NCBI RefSeq assembly: GCF_963422335.1
Contig: NZ_OY729424.1
Location: 496,001-560,000 of the forward strand
From: an uncultured Roseateles sp.
GTDB lineage: Bacteria > Pseudomonadota > Gammaproteobacteria > Burkholderiales > Burkholderiaceae_C
Reading direction: 5' to 3'
Length of the DNA: 64,000 nucleotides
Under the pieces are notes generated by a model. The model was not told the origin of the DNA and did not search any database. It saw only the letters and a list, made by a program, of their open reading frames with translations. Made by a program: the position numbers and the translations under genes. Position 1 is the first letter of the stretch, and every line of letters starts with the position of its first letter. Positions 52,409 to 61,297 of the stretch are shown here, in pieces.

Positions 52409-54682
52409 TCAATAGTCCAGCCACTCCAGCTCGCCCATCAGCGGCGCGCCCTTGATGCGCAGCAGCGTCTGCGTCAGCACCTCGATATTGTTATCAAACG
52501 AGCCGTGGCTGGATACCGCCTGGTCGCCCATCCGCGTCTGGCGGATCTTGGGCGTGGTCACCGTTGTCAGCGCCAAAGCACCTTCGGGCGAGCTCCAGGC
52601 CTTTTGCCACTGCTGGACAAAGGGCAGCTCGGCGGCCTCCCATTGCGTGGCATCCTTGGCGAAGGCCGGCAGCAGCGCCCGCTCCATGCCCAGCAGCGGC
52701 ATCTTGCGGGCATCGTCCAGCGCGCGCGACACCAGGTAGAGCAGCGACTTGCCGTAGACCGGCCGCTCGGCGCTAGGCAGGCCGTCGCCGCGCTCGTTGG
52801 CATCGCTGAGCTGGTACAGATGCAGCTGCTTCAGGCTCAGCACCCCCTGGCTGTCGGCGGGCAGATAGTGCTCGACGGCAAAGCGCACCGAACAGGCGGC
52901 GGCATACAGGGTACAGCTGCTGGCCACAGGCCGCTGGGCACTGGCCGGCAGCTTGCCCAGCACGGTCAGCAGATGGCCCAGCAGGATGGAGCCGGCCGAG
53001 TGGCCGATCAGGTGCAGCTCCAGCTCGCACTTGTTCTTCTGCAACGCCTGAGCCAGCGCCTGCAGCTGCTGGGCCAGCAGGTCCAGCAGATGGCCGGCTT
53101 CGGTGCCTGAGGCCGCGTTCTCGCGCATCTCGCCCCAGATGCCCTTGCCGACCACATGGCCCAGCGCCTCGATTGCGCGGTCCTTGGCTTCGCCCAGGTC
53201 CAGCCAGCCGCCGGCGCGCTCGGCGTCGGGGCCGAAGACCTTGCGCGCCCAGTCCTCGACGATGTCCGACAGGGTCTCGCCCACGCCCGTCTTCCAGCTG
53301 ATGAACAGGGGATAGATGCCATTGGCGGCGAAATACGGTGCCAGCACGCGGATGCGCGCGATCGAATCGGCCTCGCTGTTGAGGCCGCCATGGGCATACA
53401 GCGCCAGCTTGAGCACCTTCTCCTTGCGGCCCTTGAACCAGGCCAGCGGCTGGTCGACGACGATCTCCTGCGCATGGCCGGCGGCGTCACTGGCAGGGCG
53501 GGTGATGTCGCTGACCATCAGCCGGCCCTCGTTGCCGGCCACCAGAGTGTGCAGATAGGCCTGGTCGGTGGACCAGGGCTCATGCTCGGGTCGCAGGAAG
53601 GCATGGTCCAGCGGCCAGGCATCGTCCACCGGGTTGTTGGGCTGGCGGGCGCTGCGGTCAAGCTCGTTGACCGAGCGGCCACTGGCCACGCGCCAGCGCG
53701 AGGCCTCCTGCGAACGCATGCCCCCCTGGCCGTCGGGCAGGGACAGGGCCACCCCGAGCGCACAGGCCCAGGCGTCGGTGGCATGCAGGGCCCAGTCGTC
53801 GTAGGGCAGGATGGCAAAGCCCGAGGCGCCCCAGAGGGTGCCCCAGGAGTTCTGCACGATGAAGCCGCGCTCGTTGTAGCCGACCAGGGCAAAGGCATGG
53901 CCACCCTTGCTCTTGGGGTCCTTGACCGGCGCGATCACCGGCAGCTGGCCATGGTGGGCGGCCGGCGGCTTGGCCTTGTCGTTCAGCAGGCCGTCCCAGC
54001 CATCGTGGGCCTCGGCCGAGACATAGACGGCACCGATCTCGGCAATCGCCGCCTGGATGTCCACCACCGAGAATTTGCTGACGCGGTAGTAGACGCCCAG
54101 CGGCCGCCGGGTGGCATCCACCGCCCAGGAGTCCTTGGGCCGCTCGAACACCGGCTCGTTGTTGGCATTGAGCGGATAGGGCCACAGCCTGTTGGCGCAC
54201 ACGCCATGCTTGTGCCAACCCTTCAGTGCACCTCGGCAGCTGGAGCCGTCATAGTCCTGGCCCGGCCATTCGTCATAGCGCTTGGCCAGCTCGTAGAACA
54301 TGCGCGGGCTGACCGATTCGAACTTGGCCCGGCTGCCGCTGCCCAGATGGCGCACCCACAGCAGATAGTTGGCCACGCAGGCCAGGCCGAAACCGGTGCA
54401 GGCGCCCTCGGTGCCCTGGTTCAGCACCAGGCCCTGCTTCACATAGCTGCCCAGAAAGCGCTTGATCTCGTCATTCGACGGAAACACCGCCGGCAGCGAG
54501 TGCAGCGGCGGGGCATAGAGGCGATCGCGGAAATCCAGCCGGTCGGGGCGGGCGTCGAGCACACGGCCCATGCTGGTGGTGCTTTCGGCCACCGCGGCAG
54601 CCGGCCTGGCCACCTTTGAAGCCTGCTTGACCGGTGGTTTGGTTGCGGGCTTTGGCGCCGTCTTGCTGCGGGTGGTGGCCAT
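52409..54682 (-). CDS. Papain-like protease fused to an alpha/beta-hydrolase (lipase-like) domain
   Basis: 757 residues starting MATTRSKTAPKPATKPP after a GGGGA ribosome-binding site; two other ATGs lie 12 and 30 bases upstream. An Ala/Lys/Pro linker (1-38) precedes a C1 peptidase domain with Gln89 and Cys95 (NQGTEGACTGFG), His262 (KGGHAFALVGY) and Asn278 (IVQNSWGTLWG), in papain order and spacing. From about 415 an alpha/beta-hydrolase follows, with the ALYAHGGLNSE oxyanion strand and LIGHSAGS (nucleophile Ser562). No signal peptide is seen, so a cytoplasmic location is expected. This domain pair is unusual and its targets are unknown. Confidence 0.82.
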   Translation of the reverse strand: MATTRSKTAPKPATKPPVKQASKVARPAAAVAESTTSMGRVLDARPDRLDFRDRLYAPPLHSLPAVFPSNDEIKRFLGSYVKQGLVLNQGTEGACTGFGLACVANYLLWVRHLGSGSRAKFESVSPRMFYELAKRYDEWPGQDYDGSSCRGALKGWHKHGVCANRLWPYPLNANNEPVFERPKDSWAVDATRRPLGVYYRVSKFSVVDIQAAIAEIGAVYVSAEAHDGWDGLLNDKAKPPAAHHGQLPVIAPVKDPKSKGGHAFALVGYNERGFIVQNSWGTLWGASGFAILPYDDWALHATDAWACALGVALSLPDGQGGMRSQEASRWRVASGRSVNELDRSARQPNNPVDDAWPLDHAFLRPEHEPWSTDQAYLHTLVAGNEGRLMVSDITRPASDAAGHAQEIVVDQPLAWFKGRKEKVLKLALYAHGGLNSEADSIARIRVLAPYFAANGIYPLFISWKTGVGETLSDIVEDWARKVFGPDAERAGGWLDLGEAKDRAIEALGHVVGKGIWGEMRENAASGTEAGHLLDLLAQQLQALAQALQKNKCELELHLIGHSAGSILLGHLLTVLGKLPASAQRPVASSCTLYAAACSVRFAVEHYLPADSQGVLSLKQLHLYQLSDANERGDGLPSAERPVYGKSLLYLVSRALDDARKMPLLGMERALLPAFAKDATQWEAAELPFVQQWQKAWSSPEGALALTTVTTPKIRQTRMGDQAVSSHGSFDNNIEVLTQTLLRIKGAPLMGELEWLDY

Positions 54683-54742
54683 CTGCGTCCCCATTGTTGT
54701 GGTGGCGCGCATCTTGACCGGCCCGGCCGGCGAATGCCAATC

Positions 54743-54788
54743 CCTAGGAGGCTGCCGGGCCCGACCCCAAACCCGACAGCCTCCTAGG
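54743..54788. terminator. Hairpin between hpaR and the protease/lipase gene
   Basis: CCTAGGAGGCTGCCGGG (54743-54759) pairs with CCCGACAGCCTCCTAGG (54772-54788), one mismatch, 12-base loop. It overlaps the hpaR stop codon. No T-run is present, so termination may need a factor. Confidence 0.55.
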
Positions 54789-55293
54789 TACGGCGTCTGT
54801 TCTTCTGTGACGGCGCCGCGTCATCGCCCTCCTCATCGGGCACCCCACCGAGGCGCTCGATGACCGCATCCAGCGTCGCGTACAGCGCGTCAAGGTCCTC
54901 GCGGCCCAGCTTCTGCTCGATCAGCGCGTACTGCTGCCGCATGCCGGCGCGCATGCTGTCGAACAGGGTCTCGGCCTTGGGCGTCAGCGCGACTATCCAT
55001 TTGCGCTGGTCGCCCTCGAAGCGGCTGCGGGTGACGAAGTTGGCCTGATCCATGCGCGTCAGCATGCCGGTCAGGCTGGGGCCGTGCAGCGAGCAGATGT
55101 TCGCCAGCCGCCCCATCTCCATCGGGCCACCGTCCTGCAGCGCGCGTATCACCCGCCACTGCTGCTCGCTGACGCCATGCTCGCGCAGCAGCGGGCGGAA
55201 ATGGCTCATCACCGCCTCGCGGGTCTGCAGCAGCAGCAGCGGCAGGCTGCGGCGAGCCGGGCGCTCGGCCGTCTTCTTCTGAATCTTTGTCAT
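54784..55293 (-). CDS. hpaR: HpaR, MarR-type repressor of homoprotocatechuate degradation
   Basis: 169 residues starting MTKIQKKTAERPARRSLPLLLLQTREAVMSHFRP. MarR winged helix (EQQWRVIRALQDGGPMEMGRLANICSLHGPSLTGMLTRMDQANFV). The LLLLQTREAVMSHFRPLL opening and GDQRKW wing are HpaR-like. Divergent from hpaG1 with a perfect 9-base dyad between them. Inducer expected to be homoprotocatechuate or 4-hydroxyphenylacetate. Confidence 0.93.
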   Translation of the reverse strand: MTKIQKKTAERPARRSLPLLLLQTREAVMSHFRPLLREHGVSEQQWRVIRALQDGGPMEMGRLANICSLHGPSLTGMLTRMDQANFVTRSRFEGDQRKWIVALTPKAETLFDSMRAGMRQQYALIEQKLGREDLDALYATLDAVIERLGGVPDEEGDDAAPSQKNRRRT

Positions 55294-55345
55294 GGGTCAA
55301 ATGCTCGCACGGAGTGCTTGCGCTTTTCGGTGGCTGCATTATCAT

Positions 55346-55367
55346 GTTATTTAACTTATTAAATAAC
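55346..55367. promoter_or_regulatory. HpaR operator
   Basis: GTTATTTAA (55346-55354) and TTAAATAAC (55359-55367) form a perfect dyad with a CTTA spacer, 16 bases before the hpaG1 ATG. The A/T-rich site sits between hpaR and the hpa operon. Confidence 0.75.
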
Positions 55368-55383
55368 TTGCCCGCCCAGCCCC

Positions 55384-56046
55384 ATGCAAATTCCCACCCC
55401 AACCGGCACGGTGTACGGCACCCTGCTGAACCACCAGGCCAATGTGGCCGCGCTGCAGGCCCAGGGCGACCTGGCCGCCAGCGTCTACAAGGCCCTGCCC
55501 CAGGCGCCGGTGCTCTACATCAAGACGGCCAACACCGTGGTCGGCCCCGATGCCCGCGTCGAAGTGCCCGCCGACGCCCCCGAGCTGGAGGCAGGCGCCA
55601 CTCTCGGCCTGGTCATTGCCCGCACCGCCACCGCGGTGAGCGCAGCCCAGGCGCTGAGCCATCTGGCCGGCTATGTGCTGATCAATGATCTGACCGTGCC
55701 CCATGCCAGCGTGCACCGGCCGCCGGTCAGGCACCGCAACCGCGACGGCTTCTGCCCTATCGGCGCGCTGCTGCCGGCCAGTGAGCTGGCCGACCCGCAG
55801 CAGCTGGAGATCGCCGTCAAAGTCAATGGCCAGGAGCGCCAGCGCTTCAAGCTCGATGCGCTGGTGCGCGGCCTGCCCCAGCTGCTGGCCGATGTGACCG
55901 AGTTCATGACCTTGCAGGCCGGCGATGTGCTGCATGTGGGCGTGCCCGAAGGCGCGCCTCGTGTGCGGGCCGGCGATGTGGTGACGATTGAGGCTGCGGG
56001 CTTTGCGCCGCTGACCACGCACCTGGTGGCGGAGGGCTCGATATGA
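55384..56046 (+). CDS. hpaG1: Fumarylacetoacetate-hydrolase-fold protein HpaG1 (HpcE N-terminal half)
   Basis: 220 residues of the FAH fold (LYIKTANTVVGPDARVEVP, GYVLINDLTVP, FCPIGALLPASE, GDVLHVGVPEG). In the hpa pathway this half of the HpcE-type isomerase/decarboxylase helps convert 5-oxo-pent-3-ene-1,2,5-tricarboxylate to 2-oxohept-3-enedioate. The two halves, fused in some species, are separate genes here and overlap by 4 bases. Confidence 0.92.
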   Translation: MQIPTPTGTVYGTLLNHQANVAALQAQGDLAASVYKALPQAPVLYIKTANTVVGPDARVEVPADAPELEAGATLGLVIARTATAVSAAQALSHLAGYVLINDLTVPHASVHRPPVRHRNRDGFCPIGALLPASELADPQQLEIAVKVNGQERQRFKLDALVRGLPQLLADVTEFMTLQAGDVLHVGVPEGAPRVRAGDVVTIEAAGFAPLTTHLVAEGSI

Positions 56047-56780
56047 GAACCGCCCGCATCGTTTTCGACGGCCAGACCCACACCGTCACACCGCACGCCG
56101 ATGGCGTGCAATTACCCGATGGCCGTGTGCTGGCCGAGAACCAGGTGCAGTGGCTGCCACCGCTGGTGCCCGGCACCATTTTCGCGCTGGGCCTGAACTA
56201 TGCCGACCATGCCAAGGAGCTGGCCTTCAAGCCGCCCGAGGAGCCGCTGGTGTTCCTGAAGGGCCCCAATGCCTTGAACGGCCACCGTGGCCAGACGCGC
56301 CGGCCGGCCGGCGTGAAGTTCATGCACTACGAGTGCGAGCTGGTGGCGGTGATGGGCAAGACCGCGCGCCGCGTCAAGCGCGAGCAGGCGCTTGACTACG
56401 TCGGCGGCTACACGGTGGCCAACGACTATGCGATACGCGACTATCTGGAAAACTTCTACCGCCCCAATCTGCGCGTGAAAAACCGCGACGGCTGCACGCC
56501 GCTGGGGCCTTGGCTCGTCAGCGCCGACGAGGTGGCCGATCCGCAGGCACTGGCCTTGACGACCACAGTCAACGGCAAGCTCACACAGCAGGGCAGCACC
56601 CGCGACATGGTGTTCTCGATTGCCGTGCTGATCGAGTACCTGAGCAGCTTCATGACCCTGAAGCCCGGCGACATCATCCTGACCGGCACGCCGGACGGCG
56701 TGGTGGACTGCCAGCCCGGCGATGAAGTCGTGACCGAAATCGAAGGCATTGGACGCTTGGTCAATACCATCGTCTCGTAA
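56043..56780 (+). CDS. hpaG2: HpaG2 (HpcE C-terminal half), isomerase/decarboxylase
   Basis: 245 residues of the FAH fold. ALGLNYADHAKELAF and LVFLKGPNALNGH open the fold. The metal-binding glutamates lie in HYECELVAVMGK and the aspartate in VGGYTVANDYAIRDY. The C-terminus has ILTGTPDGVVDCQPGDEVV. Catalyses decarboxylation and isomerisation with HpaG1. Overlaps hpaG1 by 4 bases and precedes hpaE by 13. Confidence 0.93.
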   Translation: MRTARIVFDGQTHTVTPHADGVQLPDGRVLAENQVQWLPPLVPGTIFALGLNYADHAKELAFKPPEEPLVFLKGPNALNGHRGQTRRPAGVKFMHYECELVAVMGKTARRVKREQALDYVGGYTVANDYAIRDYLENFYRPNLRVKNRDGCTPLGPWLVSADEVADPQALALTTTVNGKLTQQGSTRDMVFSIAVLIEYLSSFMTLKPGDIILTGTPDGVVDCQPGDEVVTEIEGIGRLVNTIVS

Positions 56781-56793
56781 TGGAGTGCAAGAC

Positions 56794-58248
56794 ATGATTG
56801 AACATCTGATCAACGGCAAGAACGTCGCCAGCAGCGAGGTCTTCGAGACCGTCAACCCGGCCACGCAGGAGGTGCTGGCCGAGGTGGCCTCGGGCGGCGA
56901 GGCCGAGGTGGCGCAGGCGGTGGCCGCGGCCAAGGAAGCGTTCCCGAAATGGGCCGGGTTGCCGGCCGCGCAGCGGGCCAAGATCATGCGCAAGCTGGGC
57001 GATCTGATCGCTGCCCAGGTGCCGCAGATCTCGGAGATGGAGACGCGCGACACCGGCCAGGTGATAGGCCAGACCAAGAAGGCGCTGATTCCGCGCGCGG
57101 CCGACAACTTCTACTACTTCGCCGAAATGTGCACCCGCACCGACGGCCACACCTACCCGACCGAGACGCATCTGAACTACACGCTGTTCCATCCGGTCGG
57201 CGTGTGCGCGCTGATCTCGCCGTGGAACGTGCCCTTCATGACCTCGACCTGGAAGGTCGCGCCCTGCCTGGCCTTCGGCAACACGGCGGTGCTGAAGATG
57301 AGCGAGCTGTCGCCGCTGACGGCCGCCCATCTGGGCCAGCTGGCGCTGGAGGCCGGCGTGCCCGCAGGCGTGCTGAACATCGTCCACGGCTATGGCCGCA
57401 CGGCTGGCGAGTCGCTGGTCAAGCATGCGGACGTGAGCGCGATCTCGTTCACCGGCAGCACGGCCACCGGCAACCGCATCATCCAGAGCTCGGGCCTGAA
57501 GAAGTTCTCGATGGAGCTGGGCGGAAAGAGCCCCTTCGTCGTGTTCGAGGACGCCGACCTGAAGCGGGCGATGGACGCGGCCGTCTTCATGATCTTCAGC
57601 AACAACGGCGAGCGCTGCACGGCGGGCTCGCGCATCCTGGTGCAGCGTTCGATCTACGACCAGTTCGCCAAGGAGTTCGCCGAGCGCGCGTCGCGCATCG
57701 CGGTCGGCGACCCGATGGACGAGAACACCATCATCGGCCCGATGATCTCGCCCGAACATCTGGCCAAGGTGCGCCACTACATCGAGCTGGGCCCGACCGA
57801 GGGCGCCACCCTGCTGACCGGCGGGCTGGAGGCGCCCGAGCTGGCCGCCCATCTGAAGCGCGGCAACTTCGTGCGGCCGACGGTGTTCGCCAACGTCAGC
57901 AACGAGATGCGCATCGCCCAGGACGAGATCTTCGGCCCGGTGGCCTGCCTGATCCCCTTCGACGACGAGGCCGACGCCATCCGCATCGCCAACGACACCC
58001 GCTACGGCCTGTCGTCGTATGTGTGGACGCAGAACCTGGGCCGCGCCCACCGCGTGGCCGCCGCCGTGCAGGCCGGCATGTGCTTCGTCAACAGCCAGAA
58101 TGTGCGCGACCTGCGCCAGCCCTTCGGCGGCACCAAGGCCTCGGGCACCGGCCGCGAGGGCGGCACCTGGAGCTTCGAGGTGTTTCTGGAGGCCAAGAAC
58201 ATCTGCGTCTCGACGACCGACCACCACATCCCGCATTGGGGTGTTTGA
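56794..58248 (+). CDS. hpaE: 5-carboxymethyl-2-hydroxymuconate semialdehyde dehydrogenase HpaE
   Basis: 484 residues starting MIEHLINGKNVASSEVFETVN. Catalytic Glu in MELGGKSPFVVF, Cys in NNGERCTAGSR, NAD site ALISPWNVPFM and FTGSTATG. The family NNGERCTAGSR form and the gene order support HpaE. Oxidises the ring-cleavage product semialdehyde with NAD. Confidence 0.95.
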   Translation: MIEHLINGKNVASSEVFETVNPATQEVLAEVASGGEAEVAQAVAAAKEAFPKWAGLPAAQRAKIMRKLGDLIAAQVPQISEMETRDTGQVIGQTKKALIPRAADNFYYFAEMCTRTDGHTYPTETHLNYTLFHPVGVCALISPWNVPFMTSTWKVAPCLAFGNTAVLKMSELSPLTAAHLGQLALEAGVPAGVLNIVHGYGRTAGESLVKHADVSAISFTGSTATGNRIIQSSGLKKFSMELGGKSPFVVFEDADLKRAMDAAVFMIFSNNGERCTAGSRILVQRSIYDQFAKEFAERASRIAVGDPMDENTIIGPMISPEHLAKVRHYIELGPTEGATLLTGGLEAPELAAHLKRGNFVRPTVFANVSNEMRIAQDEIFGPVACLIPFDDEADAIRIANDTRYGLSSYVWTQNLGRAHRVAAAVQAGMCFVNSQNVRDLRQPFGGTKASGTGREGGTWSFEVFLEAKNICVSTTDHHIPHWGV

Positions 58249-58272
58249 GAACAATAACAGCAGGAGACTTCC

Positions 58273-59136
58273 ATGGGCAAGCTGGCTCTAGCCGCCAAGA
58301 TCACCCACGTCCCGTCCATGTATCTCAGCGAGCTGGACGGCCCGCACAAGGGCTGCCGCCAGGCCGCCATCGACGGCCACAAGGAGATAGGCCGGCGTTG
58401 CCGTGAGCTCGGCGTGGACACCATCGTCGTGTTCGACGTGCACTGGCTCGTCAACTCGGAGTACCACATCAACTGCGGACCGAAGTTCGCCGGCAACTAC
58501 ACCAGCAACGAACTGCCGCACTTCATCAAGAACATGGAGTACGCCTACCCCGGCAATGCGCCGCTGGGACACCTGATTGCCGATGCCGCCAACGAGCTGG
58601 GCGTGAAGAGCCGGGCGCACAGCGACACCTCGCTGGACCTGGAGTACGGCACCCTGGTGCCGATGCGCTACATGAATGAGGACCAGCATTTCAAGGTCGT
58701 GTCCGTGGCCGGTTGGTGTGTCTGGCATGACCTGAAGGAGAGCGAGCGCTTCGGCCTGGCCGTGCGCCGCGCCATCGAGGAGCGCTACGAAGGTACGGTG
58801 GCCGTGCTGGCCAGCGGTTCGCTATCGCACCATTTCGCCAACAACGGCACGGCGCCCGACTTCATGCACAAGGTCTGGGACCCGTTCCTGGAGCAGGTGG
58901 ACCGGCGCGTCGTCGAGCTGTGGCAGCAGGGCGACTTCAAGACCTTCACCGAGATGCTGCCGATGTACGCCGACAAGTGCTGGGGCGAGGGCGGCATGCA
59001 TGACACGGCGATGCTGCTGGGCCTGCTCGGTGGCGAGCAGTACACCGGCAAGGTCGAGGTCATCACGCCCTACTTCGGCAGCTCGGGCACGGGGCAGATC
59101 AATGCGATCTTCCCGGTCACGCCCCTGCCTGCCTGA
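58273..59136 (+). CDS. hpaD: 3,4-dihydroxyphenylacetate (homoprotocatechuate) 2,3-dioxygenase HpaD
   Basis: 287 residues of the LigB-type extradiol dioxygenases. VVFDVHWLVNSEYHINCG and SHHFANNG regions hold candidate iron ligands. It cleaves homoprotocatechuate meta to its hydroxyls. The key enzyme of the pathway; 24 bases after hpaE. Confidence 0.95.
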   Translation: MGKLALAAKITHVPSMYLSELDGPHKGCRQAAIDGHKEIGRRCRELGVDTIVVFDVHWLVNSEYHINCGPKFAGNYTSNELPHFIKNMEYAYPGNAPLGHLIADAANELGVKSRAHSDTSLDLEYGTLVPMRYMNEDQHFKVVSVAGWCVWHDLKESERFGLAVRRAIEERYEGTVAVLASGSLSHHFANNGTAPDFMHKVWDPFLEQVDRRVVELWQQGDFKTFTEMLPMYADKCWGEGGMHDTAMLLGLLGGEQYTGKVEVITPYFGSSGTGQINAIFPVTPLPA

Positions 59137-59146
59137 GAGCCACACC

Positions 59147-59545
59147 ATGCCCCATCTGGTGATCTACTACACCGGCCAGCTCGACGCGCTGACCGACATG
59201 AGGCAGCTGTGCCGGGCTCTGGCCGACACGATGCAGGTGCAGCGCGACGAGGCCGGCAAACCGGTCTTCCCCACGGGCGGCATACGCGTGCTGGCCTATC
59301 CAGCCGCGCACTGGGCCGTGGCCGATGGCCAGGGCGACTACGGTTTCGTCTACCTGAATCTGCGCATGGGCCGGGGCCGCAGCGAAGCGGTGCACAAGAC
59401 GGTGGGCGAGGCGCTCAGCGCCGTGGCCCGCGAGCACTTTGCCCCGCTGATCGCCAGCCGGCCCGTTGGCGTGACCTTGCAGATCGACGTAGGCCCCGAG
59501 GTGTTTGACGCCAAGCACAGCAGCCTGCATCCACTATTCAAATGA
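59147..59545 (+). CDS. hpaF: 5-carboxymethyl-2-hydroxymuconate isomerase HpaF
   Basis: 132 residues starting MPHLVIYYTGQLDALTDMRQLC. The mature N-terminal Pro2 acts as general base, as in other tautomerase-fold CHMI proteins. The GDYGFVYLNLRMGRGRS segment is family-typical. The start was set at the ATG giving MPHL, 10 bases after hpaD. Confidence 0.92.
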   Translation: MPHLVIYYTGQLDALTDMRQLCRALADTMQVQRDEAGKPVFPTGGIRVLAYPAAHWAVADGQGDYGFVYLNLRMGRGRSEAVHKTVGEALSAVAREHFAPLIASRPVGVTLQIDVGPEVFDAKHSSLHPLFK

Positions 59546-59604
59546 CTTGCGCGCCAGACCTTGGCGGTACGCCGACAAGCTCTGACATCAACTGACTGAC
59601 TCCC

Positions 59605-60408
59605 ATGCTTGACCACAACATCATCGAAGACCTGGCCCGCCAGCTCGAGGCCGCGCGCGTCAGCCGCACGCCGCTGCGCCATTTCTCCAAATCCCACCCG
59701 ACGATGACCATCGAAGACGGCTATGCGATCCAGCGCGAGTGGGTCAAGCTGCGCCTGGCCCAGGGCCGCGTCATCCGGGGCCGCAAGATAGGCCTGACCT
59801 CGCGGGCGATGCAGCAGGCCTCGCAGATCACCGAGCCCGATTACGCGCCGCTGCTGGACGATATGTTCTACGAGCAGGGCGGTGACATACCGATCAGGGA
59901 CTTCATCGCGCCGCGGGTCGAGGTCGAGCTGGCCTTCATCCTGGCCAAGCCGCTGAAAGGCCCTAACGTCACCCTGTTCGACGTGCTGTCGGCCACCGAC
60001 TACGTGACGCCGGCGATCGAGATCATCGACGCCCGCATCGAGCAGTTCGACCGCGACACCAAGCAGATGCGCAAGGTCTTTGACACGATCTCCGACTTCG
60101 CCGCCAATGCCGGCATCGTGCTCGGCGGGCGCCCTGTCAAGCCCATGGAGGTGGATCTGCGCTGGGTCGGCGCCCTGCTGCACAAGAACGGCGTGATCGA
60201 GGAGACAGGCCTGGCCGCCGGCGTGCTCAACCACCCGGCCACCGGCGTGGCCTGGCTGGCCAACAAGATCGCACCCTATGGCGAGCAGCTGAATGCCGGC
60301 GATGTGGTGCTGGCCGGCTCCTTCACCCGGCCCACCCCGGCGGCGGCCGGCGATACCTTCCATGTGGACTACGGCCAGCTGGGAGCAGTGGCATTCCGGT
60401 TTGTTTAA
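59605..60408 (+). CDS. hpaH: 2-oxo-hept-4-ene-1,7-dioate hydratase HpaH
   Basis: 267 residues. IGLTSRAMQQASQITEPDYAPLLDDMFYEQG and VEVELAFILAKPL contain the metal-binding acids; TDYVTPAIEIIDARI and GDVVLAGSFTRP complete the fold. Adds water to the enol of the hpa pathway. The MhpD-like relatives act on a shorter substrate, but the operon settles the choice. Confidence 0.94.
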   Translation: MLDHNIIEDLARQLEAARVSRTPLRHFSKSHPTMTIEDGYAIQREWVKLRLAQGRVIRGRKIGLTSRAMQQASQITEPDYAPLLDDMFYEQGGDIPIRDFIAPRVEVELAFILAKPLKGPNVTLFDVLSATDYVTPAIEIIDARIEQFDRDTKQMRKVFDTISDFAANAGIVLGGRPVKPMEVDLRWVGALLHKNGVIEETGLAAGVLNHPATGVAWLANKIAPYGEQLNAGDVVLAGSFTRPTPAAAGDTFHVDYGQLGAVAFRFV

Positions 60409-60471
60409 TTCCTTGTGGGACGGACCTTGCTGTACTTCAGCAAGCTCGGTCCCCAACCGATCAAGATCAAC

Positions 60472-61284
60472 ATGCAATTGCCTACCAACACCTTCAAGCA
60501 GGCCCTGGCCGAGAAGCGCGCTCAGATCGGCCTGTGGGTCGGCTTGGCCGATGCCGGCGCGGCCGAGCTGCTGGCCGGCACCGGCTATGACTGGCTGCTG
60601 ATCGATGGCGAGCATGCCCCCAATGACGTGCGCTCTGTCATGGCCCAGCTGCAGGCGGTGGCGCCCTATCCGGTACACCCCATCGTGCGGCCGGTGCAGG
60701 GCGAGGTGGCCCTGGTCAAGCAGCTGCTCGATGTCGGCACCCAAACCCTGCTGGTGCCTATGGTGGACTGTGCCGAGCAGGCCGCCCAGATGGTGGCGGC
60801 CATGCGCTATCCACCTCAGGGCATACGCGGGCTGGGCAGCGCACTGGCGCGCGCTTCGCGCTGGAACCAGGTCGAGGGCTATCTGCATGCGGCAAACGCA
60901 CAGATGTGCCTGCTGGTTCAGGTCGAAACAGTGCTGGGCATGCAGAACCTGGCACAGATCGCCGCCACCGAAGGCGTGGACGGCGTGTTCTTCGGCCCCG
61001 CCGACCTGTCGGCCTCGATGGGCTATCTGGGTCAACCGGGCCACCCCGAAGTGCAGCGCGTGATACTGGACGGCATTGCCACCGTGCGCGCGGCCGGCAA
61101 GGCGCCCGGCATACTGGCCGCCGACCCCAAGCTGGCTCGCCAATACCTCGAGGCGGGCGCACTGTTTGTCGCCATCGGAGTGGACACCTCGCTGCTGGTA
61201 CGCGCCGCCACCGATCTGGTGAAGCAGTTCAAGTCGGCAACACCCGGCCCCGATGCCACCCCGCGCAGCAGCAGCGGATACTGA
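60472..61284 (+). CDS. hpaI: 4-hydroxy-2-oxoheptanedioate aldolase HpaI
   Basis: 270 residues starting MQLPTNTFKQALAEKRAQIGLWVGLADA; an upstream GTG would add 19 residues. HpcH/HpaI-type metal aldolase with LIDGEHAPND (catalytic base), QVETVLGMQNL (metal Glu) and GVFFGPADLSASMG. Splits the substrate to pyruvate and succinate semialdehyde, the last step of the pathway. Confidence 0.94.
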   Translation: MQLPTNTFKQALAEKRAQIGLWVGLADAGAAELLAGTGYDWLLIDGEHAPNDVRSVMAQLQAVAPYPVHPIVRPVQGEVALVKQLLDVGTQTLLVPMVDCAEQAAQMVAAMRYPPQGIRGLGSALARASRWNQVEGYLHAANAQMCLLVQVETVLGMQNLAQIAATEGVDGVFFGPADLSASMGYLGQPGHPEVQRVILDGIATVRAAGKAPGILAADPKLARQYLEAGALFVAIGVDTSLLVRAATDLVKQFKSATPGPDATPRSSSGY

Positions 61285-61297
61285 ACCAGGATACATG

